DNA of 64,000 nucleotides from Lacunisphaera sp. (GTDB lineage: Bacteria; Verrucomicrobiota; Verrucomicrobiia; Opitutales; Opitutaceae), in the NCBI GenBank assembly GCA_029945445.1, contig JAQSCO010000014.1, forward strand, positions 97,755 through 161,754, read 5' to 3'. A program made the translations under genes and the position numbers. This document shows, in pieces, positions 8,857-15,678 of the stretch. Under the pieces are notes generated by a model. The model saw nothing but the letters and a program-made list of their open reading frames with translations. It was not told where the DNA came from and ran no database searches. Within the stretch, counting starts at the first letter, position 1; each line of letters begins with the position of its first letter.

Positions 8857-8922
8857 TTCACAGGAGATAACTGAGGTAACAGAGGAGAGGGTTACTCTGT
8901 TCTCTCTGTTTCCTCCTGTGAA
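8857..8922. repeat. Long inverted repeat between convergent genes
   Basis: Two 28-base arms, 8857-8884 and 8895-8922, pair with five mismatches across a 10-base loop; the outer ends are TTCACAGGAG and CTCCTGTGAA. It fills almost the whole 85-bp gap between two convergent stops and probably acts as a bidirectional transcription barrier. The purine/pyrimidine-biased composition differs from the GC-rich repeats elsewhere in the window. Confidence 0.7.
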
Positions 8923-8930
8923 AGGATTTC

Positions 8931-10577
8931 TTAAACCTGCAGCACGCCGGTATGGAAACTCGCTTTCGGCGTCGGCCGGCTGGCGAGGGCGAACGCCCGG
9001 AGCAGCGTGGCGCGCGTGTCGTGCGGCTGGATGATCGCGTCGACCCAGCCGCGGGCGGCGCCGTAGCGGATGTCGGCCTGCTCGATGTAGCCGGCTTTCA
9101 CCTGTTCGCGCAGCGCGGCGAGTTCCTCGGGGGTGCGTTCCTTCTTCGAGCTCTTGGCGAGAATATTGAAGACGACATCGGAAGCCTGCGCGGCGCCCAT
9201 GACGGCGTATTTGCTGTGCGGCCAGGCGAAGATGAAGCGCGGGTCGAAGGCCTTGCCGCACATCGCGTAGTTGCCGGCGCCGAATGAGCCGCCGGTGATG
9301 ACGGTGATCTTCGGCACGGTGGAGTTGCTGAGCGCGTTCACCATCTTCGCGCCGGAGCGGATGATGCCCGACCACTCGGCGTCCTTGCCGACCATGAAGC
9401 CCGAGACGTCCTGCAGGAACAGCAGCGGCACGCGCGTCTGGTTGCAGTCCATGATGAACCGCGCGCCCTTGTCGGCGCTGTCGGCGTAGATGACGCCCTG
9501 CATCTGCAACCCGGCGGTCTTCGACTGCACGCGCATGCGCTGGTTGGCGACGATGCCGACCGGACGGCCGCCGAGCCGGGCGAACGCGCAGACGATGCTC
9601 TTGCCGTAGTCGGCCTTGTATTCGTCGATGCTGCCCGCATCGACGAGGCACTTCATCAAATCACGGACATCGTATTCCTTGCGGCCGTCGACGGAGACGA
9701 GCTCGTAGATCTTCGATGAGGGGAATTCGGGATCGGCTGTAGGAGGGGCTTTATGCCCCGATTGTTTGGCCGTGCCGCCGTCGGACATATCGGGGCGTAA
9801 AGCCCCTCCTACAGTTTCGGAAGGGAGCAAGCCGATCAGGCTCTTCAGCCGCTTGATCGCCGCCGGATCATCCTTTTCCTTGAAATCCACCGTGCCGGAA
9901 ATCTCCGCGTGCATCGCGGCGCCGCCGAGGGTCTCGGTGTCGGTCTCCTGGCCGATGGCCGCCTTCACGAGCTGCGGGCCGGCGAGGTAGAGGCCGCTGC
10001 CCTCCGTCATGAGGATCTTGTCGCAGAGCACGGGCAGGTAGGCGCCGCCCGCGACGCAGTTGCCCATAATGGCGGCGTATTGCGGGATGCCGGCGGCGGA
10101 GATGACGGCGTTGTTGCGGAAAATGCGGCCGAAGTCGTCCTCATCGGGGAAGATCTCGTCTTGCATCGGGAGGAACACGCCGGCGGAGTCGACGAGGTAG
10201 ACGAGCGGCAGGTTGCACTCGAAGGCGATGCGCTGGGCGCGGAGGACCTTCTTGCAGGTCATCGGGACGAACGCCCCGGCCTTCACGGTGGCGTCGTTGG
10301 CGACGATCATGCACGGGTGCCCGGCGATGTCGGCGACACCGGTGACGACCCCCGCGCCGGGGAACGCGCCCCATTCCTTATACATCCCGTGCGCCGCCCA
10401 GAGGCCGCACTCGAGGAACGCCTTCGGGTCGTCAACCAGCGCCGCAATGCGCTCGCGGACGAAGAGCCGCCCGAGCTTGTGCTGCCGCTCCTGTCCCGCC
10501 GATCCACCACCTTCACGAAGAGTGGATTCCTCCCCGGCGATTTGCTGACAGCGATCGAGAAATGGATTCGCGCTCAT
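8931..10577 (-). CDS. Acyl-CoA carboxylase carboxyltransferase subunit (MCC-beta/PCC-beta-like)
   Basis: A 548-residue carboxyltransferase that would move CO2 from carboxybiotin to an acyl-CoA. The N-terminal crotonase-like half has LPLVYLVDSAGVFLPMQDE, then GNCVAGGAYLPVLCD. The C-terminal half has the oxyanion-loop GGSFGAGNYAMCGKAF. These motifs fit methylcrotonyl-CoA carboxylase beta best, with propionyl-CoA carboxylase beta next. No biotin carboxylase or biotin carrier gene is in the window, so its partner is encoded elsewhere. Between the two halves is an inserted 28-residue stretch made of a translated repeat (9738-9820). The gene is last in a minus-strand run: B12/GTPase, mutase, lipoprotein, short duplicate, then this gene. 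Its ATG overlaps the stop of the short ORF at 10574 (ATGA). Confidence 0.88.
   Translation of the reverse strand: MSANPFLDRCQQIAGEESTLREGGGSAGQERQHKLGRLFVRERIAALVDDPKAFLECGLWAAHGMYKEWGAFPGAGVVTGVADIAGHPCMIVANDATVKAGAFVPMTCKKVLRAQRIAFECNLPLVYLVDSAGVFLPMQDEIFPDEDDFGRIFRNNAVISAAGIPQYAAIMGNCVAGGAYLPVLCDKILMTEGSGLYLAGPQLVKAAIGQETDTETLGGAAMHAEISGTVDFKEKDDPAAIKRLKSLIGLLPSETVGGALRPDMSDGGTAKQSGHKAPPTADPEFPSSKIYELVSVDGRKEYDVRDLMKCLVDAGSIDEYKADYGKSIVCAFARLGGRPVGIVANQRMRVQSKTAGLQMQGVIYADSADKGARFIMDCNQTRVPLLFLQDVSGFMVGKDAEWSGIIRSGAKMVNALSNSTVPKITVITGGSFGAGNYAMCGKAFDPRFIFAWPHSKYAVMGAAQASDVVFNILAKSSKKERTPEELAALREQVKAGYIEQADIRYGAARGWVDAIIQPHDTRATLLRAFALASRPTPKASFHTGVLQV
9738..9820. repeat. Family A palindromic repeat, translated inside the carboxyltransferase
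   Basis: Arm 1 (9738-9761) contains GGAGGGGCTTTATGCCCC. Arm 2 (9790-9820) contains GGGGCGTAAAGCCCC followed by TCCTACAGTTTCGG. The arms are inverted around about 28 bases. On the coding (minus) strand the element reads through without a stop, giving VGGALRPDM and then QSGHKAPPT. The peptide SGHKAPPT is shared with the lipoyl-E2 linker of the fused dehydrogenase, so the same frame is used in two unrelated proteins. Confidence 0.85.
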
Positions 10578-10723
10578 GGTTTCAACAGGTGGTGGATAAG
10601 CCGCCTTGCCGCGCCGTAGCCTTGGCGAAGGCTGGCGCCCTCGCGCAAGGTCGCCTCCTGCTGCGCGATCTCATTGCAGCGGTCGAGGAGGGCAGGGGTG
10701 GGGGATGGAGTAAAGGGGTTCAC
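10574..10723 (-). pseudogene. Short ORF: partial duplicate of the carboxyltransferase 5' end
   Basis: A 49-codon frame from GTG (10723) to TGA, with its stop overlapping the carboxyltransferase ATG (ATGA). Its text runs VNPFTPSPTPALLDRCNEIA then QQEATLREG. The real gene begins MSANPFLDRCQQIAGEESTL then REGGGS. The shared NPF, LDRC, I.., and E.TLREG show a tandem partial duplication of the N-terminus. After TLREG the short frame runs into a repeat-like segment containing AGCCTTCGCCAAGGCT. GGTGAACGGAGC precedes the GTG, so it may still be translated and coupled to the next gene. It could be a leader peptide, or a relic of an insertion that displaced the original start. Confidence 0.6.
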
Positions 10724-10734
10724 GCTCCGTTCAC

Positions 10735-11124
10735 CTATTTCTTTGGGTGAAAGACTAGGTTTTTGGGCAACCTAGCTTCTGTAAGATTTTCGCCGAGCAG
10801 GTCGCCGCTTTCTATTTTCGACACTAAAACATATGGGCGGGTGCCGATGCCGGCGCGTGTAAGAGGAACAGCAGAACCACCCACAAATTGGTCCGCTTCG
10901 AACACTCCGTTAAAGTAATAAGAACTGTTGCCAGTTTTTATGAAGAGAAGGTCCGGTCTATATGAATCGGAGGTCGCCCCTTGGGTTATAGTAATTTCGA
11001 TCGATACTCCTTCATAGCTGCCGATCCAAGTGCCCATAATGCGTTTCGGCCTACTTGAATCGCATCCAGCTAGCGCCACCGATAGCAGCAAGACTAAGAA
11101 AGAGACTGAAGCGCGAAGTTTCAT
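10735..11124 (-). CDS. Small lipoprotein of unknown function
   Basis: A 129-residue exported protein. The N-terminus MKLRASVSFLVLLLSVALAGC is a lipoprotein signal peptide with lipobox LAGC, so Cys20 would be lipidated. The mature part is beta-rich (GTWIGSYEGVSIEITITQG) and resembles no family I can name. It sits 9 bases after the mutase stop and before the duplicated carboxyltransferase start, all on one strand. The DNA is clearly AT-richer than its neighbours (29 G+C in the 60 bases from 10921), which suggests it arrived later and interrupted an acyl-CoA operon. Confidence 0.7.
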   Translation of the reverse strand: MKLRASVSFLVLLLSVALAGCDSSRPKRIMGTWIGSYEGVSIEITITQGATSDSYRPDLLFIKTGNSSYYFNGVFEADQFVGGSAVPLTRAGIGTRPYVLVSKIESGDLLGENLTEARLPKNLVFHPKK

Positions 11125-11133
11125 CGTATTCTC

Positions 11134-12963
11134 TCACACCATCGGCCTGAACTTCCCGACGACATTGGTCAGGCACGCTGTGATCTGGCCGAGGGAGCAG
11201 ACCTCGACGGTGTTCACGAGCTCGCCGAAGACGTTGCCGCCGGAGCGGGCGACGTTCTCGAGCTTCTGCAGCGCGTCGGGGGATTTCTTCGTGTGCTTTT
11301 GCTTGAATGCCTTGAGGCGCGAGACTTGCAGGCGCTGCTTCGTCGGCGAGGTGCGGGCGAGGGGGACGCTCGGGAGCGGCTCGTGCGAGACGTATTTGTT
11401 GAGGCCGATGATCGGGCGCTGGCCGGCGTAAATCTGTTTCTCGTAGTTGTGGCCGGCTTCCTGGATCTTGCTGCGCTGGTAGCGCTGCTCCATCGCGGCG
11501 ATGACACCACCGAGGGTGTCCATCTCGCGGAAGACATCGAGGATGCCCTTCTCGACCTGACGCTCGAGCGCGAGCAGGCCGGGCGCGCCGCCGAAGAGGT
11601 TCATCGTGTGTTTGAAGACGCCGGACTCCTCCAAAATGATCGACTGGCCGTGCGAGGCGAGGAGCGCGTATTTCTCCGTCGGCGTGGTGAACGGCTCGTC
11701 GGCGGAGTTGGAGTGGCATGAATTGGTGTAATTCATGTAGGCCATCATCAGCTCGAGCCCGGTGCGCGTGAGGTTGTTCTGGAACTCGGCGGCGATGAGC
11801 GAGCGGCCGGAGGTCTGCGTGTGCAGCTTGAGGATCTGCGCCTTCGCGTCGGCGCCGAACACGTCGCGCATGCCGATGGCCCAGAGCCGGCGGCAGACGC
11901 GGCCGAGCACGAGGTATTCGACGTCGAGACCGCAATCCAGGAAGAAGGAAAGGCGCGGGCCGAACGCGTTGACGTCGGCACCGCGGGCCTTGAGCAGGCC
12001 GGCGTAGGTGAAGCCGTTGGAGAGGGTGAACGCAGCCTGTTGCACCGGCGTAGCGCCGGCCTCGGCGATGTGGTAGCCGGAGATGGAGACGGGATACCAC
12101 TTCGGCATGTTCGGCACGCACCACTCGATCATGTCGCAGAGGAAGCGCAGCGAGGCGTCGACGGGGAAGATGACCTCGTTCTGCGCCTGCACTTCCTTGA
12201 GCATGTCGGCTTGGATGGTGCCGCGGAGGTTGGGCACGCAACCGGGACCGAAGCGGTGCTTCGCGGCGGCGATGAACATCGCGAGGATGACCGGCGCGGG
12301 GGCGTTCATCGTCATCGAGACGGAGGCGTCGGTGCGCGTGAGGTCGAAGCCGGCGAACAAACGCGTCATGTCCTCGACCGTGTCGATCGCGACGCCGCCC
12401 TCGCCGACCTTGCCGAGCACGCCCTCATGGTCGGAGTCGAGGCCGTAAAGCGTCGGGCCGTCGAATGCGGTCGAGAGGCGCAGGCTCTTCTGGTGGCGCT
12501 GGAGGTATTTGAAGCGGGCGTTGGTGTCCTCGGCGAGACCGAGGCCGGCGAACAGGCGCATCGGCTCCTCGTTCACCTTGGCCGGGTGGCGCGGGCTGAC
12601 CTCAGCACGCGGGGATTTGGCGGCCGCTGCGGATGATGCAAGCGCGCTGGGGTCAGCGCGCTCCACCTCGCGATCCAGATACATCTCGCGATACGCCGCG
12701 GTGGCGTAGGGGAACTGGCCGGGAAAACCTTGGCCGAGCAGGTATTCGGCGATGGCGCCGGGTTCGTCGGTCGACGGCAGCGCGAGACGCGGCAGCGGCG
12801 TGCCGGTGGGCGACGACGTCATCTCGATCGACGCGTGGAGCTTCGCCCACTTGGCGCGGAGCTCAGCGGCGAATTTTTCCTCCGTGCGGGCGCGGGCGAC
12901 CTCGGCGGCGACGAACTTGTTGTAGGCGTCGACGGAGTCGGCGATTTTTCCGAGGGCGCTCAT
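11134..12963 (-). CDS. Coenzyme B12-dependent acyl-CoA mutase, catalytic subunit (IcmF-like mutase half)
   Basis: A 609-residue (beta/alpha)8-barrel mutase that would rearrange an acyl-CoA carbon skeleton by a radical route. Hallmarks include RLSTAFDGPTLYG, DASVSMTMNAPAP, RGTIQADMLKE, YPVSISGYHIAEAG and QTSGRSL. The sequence tracks the mutase portion of fused isobutyryl-CoA mutase IcmF rather than methylmalonyl-CoA mutase. Gln261 in VQAQNE sits where methylmalonyl-CoA mutase has a carboxylate-binding Arg, so an unbranched or branched monoacyl-CoA is the likely substrate. Tyr91 in TAAYREMY sits where IcmF has Phe. There is no B12 domain; that domain is on the upstream gene (13061-14281). Residues about 99-125 derive from a repeat. 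I use the ATG at 12963; the longer frame to 13164 only translates another repeat and part of the upstream gene. Confidence 0.85.
   Translation of the reverse strand: MSALGKIADSVDAYNKFVAAEVARARTEEKFAAELRAKWAKLHASIEMTSSPTGTPLPRLALPSTDEPGAIAEYLLGQGFPGQFPYATAAYREMYLDREVERADPSALASSAAAAKSPRAEVSPRHPAKVNEEPMRLFAGLGLAEDTNARFKYLQRHQKSLRLSTAFDGPTLYGLDSDHEGVLGKVGEGGVAIDTVEDMTRLFAGFDLTRTDASVSMTMNAPAPVILAMFIAAAKHRFGPGCVPNLRGTIQADMLKEVQAQNEVIFPVDASLRFLCDMIEWCVPNMPKWYPVSISGYHIAEAGATPVQQAAFTLSNGFTYAGLLKARGADVNAFGPRLSFFLDCGLDVEYLVLGRVCRRLWAIGMRDVFGADAKAQILKLHTQTSGRSLIAAEFQNNLTRTGLELMMAYMNYTNSCHSNSADEPFTTPTEKYALLASHGQSIILEESGVFKHTMNLFGGAPGLLALERQVEKGILDVFREMDTLGGVIAAMEQRYQRSKIQEAGHNYEKQIYAGQRPIIGLNKYVSHEPLPSVPLARTSPTKQRLQVSRLKAFKQKHTKKSPDALQKLENVARSGGNVFGELVNTVEVCSLGQITACLTNVVGKFRPMV
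12585..12667. repeat. Family B repeat translated inside the mutase
   Basis: On the coding strand the element starts GGTGGAGCGCGCTGACC, almost identical to the start of the 4189-4245 element, and ends near GGTCAGCCCGCGCCACC. It is read as a Ser/Ala-rich loop, VERADPSALASSAAAAK and on to SPRHP. The comparable place in IcmF proteins is short, so this looks like an in-frame insertion close to the substrate-binding segment. Confidence 0.7.
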
Positions 12964-12985
12964 GAGGAAGTTGAAAGTTTGGAGC

Positions 12986-13043
12986 TGTAGGGCTGCCGCT
13001 TGTCGGCAGGCCGCGGCACGGCGACAAGTGCCGGACCTACATT
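12986..13043. repeat. Family C palindromic repeat between the two split-mutase genes
   Basis: Begins TGTAGGGCTGCCGCTTGTCG and ends with the inverse block ACAAGTGCCGGACCTACA. It occupies more than half of the 97-bp gap between the B12/GTPase stop and the mutase ATG. A second copy is at 19657-19728. Confidence 0.8.
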
Positions 13044-13060
13044 TGCGAAGGGGAATCGGC

Positions 13061-14281
13061 TCACGAGGAAACCTCCATCGAGCAGGCCTTCTCGCCGCCG
13101 CGGGAAACATCGAGGCGGCCGAGCTTGGCGATGGCGGTGAAGAGTGCATCGACGCCCGGATCAAAATGCTTTGCGGCGGTCGTAGGGTGCAGCTTCTGCT
13201 CGCGGTGGTTCTGGTCGAGGCGCGCCTGGATCTCGGCCTTCGCCGTGTGCGCCATCGGATGGTCGCACTTGTTGAGGGCGACGAGATCGGCGCCGTTGAG
13301 CAGCGCGATCTTCTGGAGCTGGATGAGCCCGCCGTAGTAGGGCGCGAGGACGAACAGCGTGGCGTCGACGAGCTTGCGGCCCTTGCCGAAGATACGGAAC
13401 GGGTCGCTCTCCTGGCCGACGCCGACGGATTCGACGAAGATCAGGTCGAACTCGCCGCTTTGCTTGAGGATATCGATCGCGGCCGGCGCGGCGGCGGAGA
13501 GTCCGGTCAGGTTGCCGCGCGTGGCGAGTGAACGGAAGAACACGCGGTCGTCCTGCGCATAGATCGCGCTAACGCGGTCGCCGAGGATAGCGCCGCCCGA
13601 GTCGGGGTGTGACGGATCGTTGGCGAGCAGAGCGATGCGGCCGGTCGGATTGCTGCGGAGGAAACGCGAGGTCAGCTCGTCGATGAGCGTGGACTTGCCC
13701 GCGCCGCCGGGGCCGGCGACCCCCACCACAAAACAGCGCCGGCTCTTTTGTGGCGAAGTGACAAGTGACAAGTGACGAGTGCCAAGACCGGACTCCGCAA
13801 TCGTGATCGCCCGGGCGAGGGCGCGGTCACCCTTGAACTTGGCGTTCGGCTTCGCGGCGCGGGCGTAGTCTTTCTTGATCTCGGCCATCATGGCGTCGAG
13901 TGGCGTGCCCGCGAAATAGATGCGGTCTGTGCCCTGGCGCTTCATCACGCGCTCGTCGGCCTTGGTGATCGTGCCGCCGCCGCCGCCGAAGACCGGAATG
14001 TCGCCGTTGCCGGATTTCTTCAATTGGTCGGCGACCTCCTTGAAAAAGACAATGTGCCCGCCGTTGTAGGAAGAGAGACCGACGACGTTGACGTCTTCCT
14101 GGATCGCGGCGCGCACAATGGCCGCGGCGGACTGGTGGTAGCCAAGGTAGATGACCTCGAGGCCATGGCGGGCCAGCTCGATGTTGATGGTCGTGACGGC
14201 GCTGTCGTGTCCGTCACACACCGGCACGGCGGTGAGGATGCGGAGCGGCGCGGCGGGGCGTGGGGGATGGGCTGCGGCCAT
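13061..14281 (-). CDS. Fused B12-binding domain and MeaB-type G-protein chaperone (IcmF N-terminal half)
   Basis: A 406-residue protein joining a cobalamin-binding domain (about 13-135) to a G3E-family GTPase (about 182-406). The B12 motif is DGHDSA with axial-ligand His25, then GLSSYNGGH and FGGGGGTI. DGHD followed by Ser-Ala rather than Arg-Gly is the form I associate with IcmF. The GTPase has Walker A GVAGPGGAGKST (Lys196), the MeaB signature VESVGVGQ, and base-specificity motif NKCD. In IcmF these two domains are followed directly by the mutase; here a stop and a 97-bp repeat-bearing gap separate them. A 7-bp tandem repeat is translated at the domain junction. The role is to bind and load adenosylcobalamin for the mutase at 11134-12963. 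It is divergent from the acyl-CoA dehydrogenase. Confidence 0.88.
   Translation of the reverse strand: MAAAHPPRPAAPLRILTAVPVCDGHDSAVTTINIELARHGLEVIYLGYHQSAAAIVRAAIQEDVNVVGLSSYNGGHIVFFKEVADQLKKSGNGDIPVFGGGGGTITKADERVMKRQGTDRIYFAGTPLDAMMAEIKKDYARAAKPNAKFKGDRALARAITIAESGLGTRHLSLVTSPQKSRRCFVVGVAGPGGAGKSTLIDELTSRFLRSNPTGRIALLANDPSHPDSGGAILGDRVSAIYAQDDRVFFRSLATRGNLTGLSAAAPAAIDILKQSGEFDLIFVESVGVGQESDPFRIFGKGRKLVDATLFVLAPYYGGLIQLQKIALLNGADLVALNKCDHPMAHTAKAEIQARLDQNHREQKLHPTTAAKHFDPGVDALFTAIAKLGRLDVSRGGEKACSMEVSS
13756..13783. repeat. Heptamer tandem repeat at the B12-GTPase domain junction
   Basis: Three exact copies of AAGTGAC (13756-13776) plus a degenerate fourth, GAGTGCC. It is read on the minus strand as GTRHLSLVTS, between the B12 domain and the GTPase. 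Unit length is not a multiple of three, so only certain copy numbers keep the frame. Confidence 0.7.
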
Positions 14282-14424
14282 GTCGGGCTATAGCAAAGGG
14301 AGGAATGTCCCGGGCGCAATGACCGAGCGGCGCGGCCGGTAAAGCCGCCGGTGATTTCAACCCTTTGGCGTAGGTAAGGACACTTGCGCGACCGGGGGTC
14401 GGGTCTAGGTTGGGTAAACCCCGC

Positions 14425-15615
14425 ATGCTCCACCCCAACTCGCTGTATTACGACCACCTGAAGCCGGAGGAACTTGCGTTCCTGAAAAAGACCGCCGACT
14501 TCGTGGCGCGCGAGATCGCGCCGCACGCCGCGGCGTGGGAAGAGAAGGAGGAGCTGCCACGCGACTTGTTCACCAAAGCCGGCCGCGCCGGGCTCATGGG
14601 CATGCTCGCGCCCAAGAGCGTCGGCGGACAGGAGCTGTCGATGCTGTGTTTCTGCCTCGCGATCGAGGAGATCGCGCGGCACTGCGGGGCGTTCGCCATG
14701 AACATGGCGGCGCACAACGCGCTCTGCGTCGGCCACCCGCTCGGCCACGCCAGCGACGAGCTGAAGAAGAAAATTTTCCCGAGCGTGCTGAACGGCGACT
14801 GGATGGTCGCGTGGGCGCTGACCGAGCCCAACGCCGGCTCCGACACCGGTGGCGTCGAGACGACCGCCGCGCAGTCGCCCGACGGCACGTGGCGGCTCAA
14901 CGGGCATAAACTCTACATCACGATGGGCCTGCATTCCGACCGCATGGTAGTGATGGCGATCACGGGCCGCGATGAGAAGGGAAAGAAGGAATTCTCCGCG
15001 TTCTGGATCGAGACGAAGCACATCGAGCCCGTGCGCAAGGTGCCGACCACCGGCGTCCGCGCGAGCAACACGAGCGAGTTTTATTTGAAGGACGTCCCGG
15101 CCGAGATGATCGGCGCGCGCGGCAAGGGCCAGCACGCGGCCCTCGCCTGCCTCGACGGCGGGCGGCTCGGTATCGCGGCGATGTCGATCGGGCTCGGCCG
15201 CGGGGCGGTCGAGATCGCGAAGCAGCGCATGCTCACGCGCCGGCAGTTCGGCAAACGCATCGCCGATTTTCAGGCCCTGCAGTTCCGGCTCGCTGACTGC
15301 GAGGTCGAGCTGCGCGCGGCCGAGGCCCTGCTGCTCCCGCCCTGCGTCATGCACGCGCGCGGGCAGAAGTTCAGCCTCGAGGCGTCGTTCGCCAAGCTCT
15401 ACGCGTCGGAGGCCGCCTCGCGCGCGGCCAACAGCGCGCTGCAGATCTGCGGCGGCTGGGGCTACACGCGCGACACGTCGGTCGAGCGCATGTGGCGCGA
15501 CGCCCGCCTGTGCGAGATCGGCGAGGGCTCGAGCGAGGTGCAACGGCTCATCATCAGCCGCGTGGTGCTCAAGGAGGCCGAGGAGAAATACGGGCTGGCC
15601 GAGCCGAAGAAGTAA
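14425..15615 (+). CDS. Acyl-CoA dehydrogenase
   Basis: A 396-residue flavoenzyme that introduces the 2,3 double bond into an acyl-CoA and passes electrons to ETF. Family motifs are ALTEPNAGSDTGG, YITMG, RRQFGKRIADFQALQF and, near the end, QICGGWGYTRDTSVERMWRD. Glu in IGEGSSEVQ is the expected catalytic base of the short-chain and branched-chain members. I prefer the ATG at 14425 (MLHPNSLYYDH) over a TTG five codons earlier, though neither has a strong ribosome site. It diverges from the B12/GTPase gene across about 140 bp, which probably holds both promoters. With the carboxyltransferase and mutase it suits isobutyryl-, isovaleryl- or 2-methylbutyryl-CoA oxidation. Confidence 0.92.
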   Translation: MLHPNSLYYDHLKPEELAFLKKTADFVAREIAPHAAAWEEKEELPRDLFTKAGRAGLMGMLAPKSVGGQELSMLCFCLAIEEIARHCGAFAMNMAAHNALCVGHPLGHASDELKKKIFPSVLNGDWMVAWALTEPNAGSDTGGVETTAAQSPDGTWRLNGHKLYITMGLHSDRMVVMAITGRDEKGKKEFSAFWIETKHIEPVRKVPTTGVRASNTSEFYLKDVPAEMIGARGKGQHAALACLDGGRLGIAAMSIGLGRGAVEIAKQRMLTRRQFGKRIADFQALQFRLADCEVELRAAEALLLPPCVMHARGQKFSLEASFAKLYASEAASRAANSALQICGGWGYTRDTSVERMWRDARLCEIGEGSSEVQRLIISRVVLKEAEEKYGLAEPKK

Positions 15616-15618
15616 TTT

Positions 15619-15676
15619 GGAGGGCGCGCGTCCCTGCGCGCCGAGTCGAACCGGCCCGCAGAGACGCGGGCCCTCC
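15619..15676. repeat. Family D palindromic repeat in a convergent gap
   Basis: Arms GGAGGGCGCGCGTCCCTGCG (15619 on) and an inverse arm ending CGCGGGCCCTCC (to 15676) pair over 25 bases with three mismatches. The element fills the 63-bp gap between two convergent stops and may terminate transcription from both sides. Confidence 0.75.
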
Positions 15677-15678
15677 AT

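Noticed and set aside
12964..13164. A 67-residue N-terminal extension of the mutase
   Set aside because: It translates the family C repeat and the 3' end of the B12/GTPase gene; MSALGKIADSV at 12963 is a natural start.
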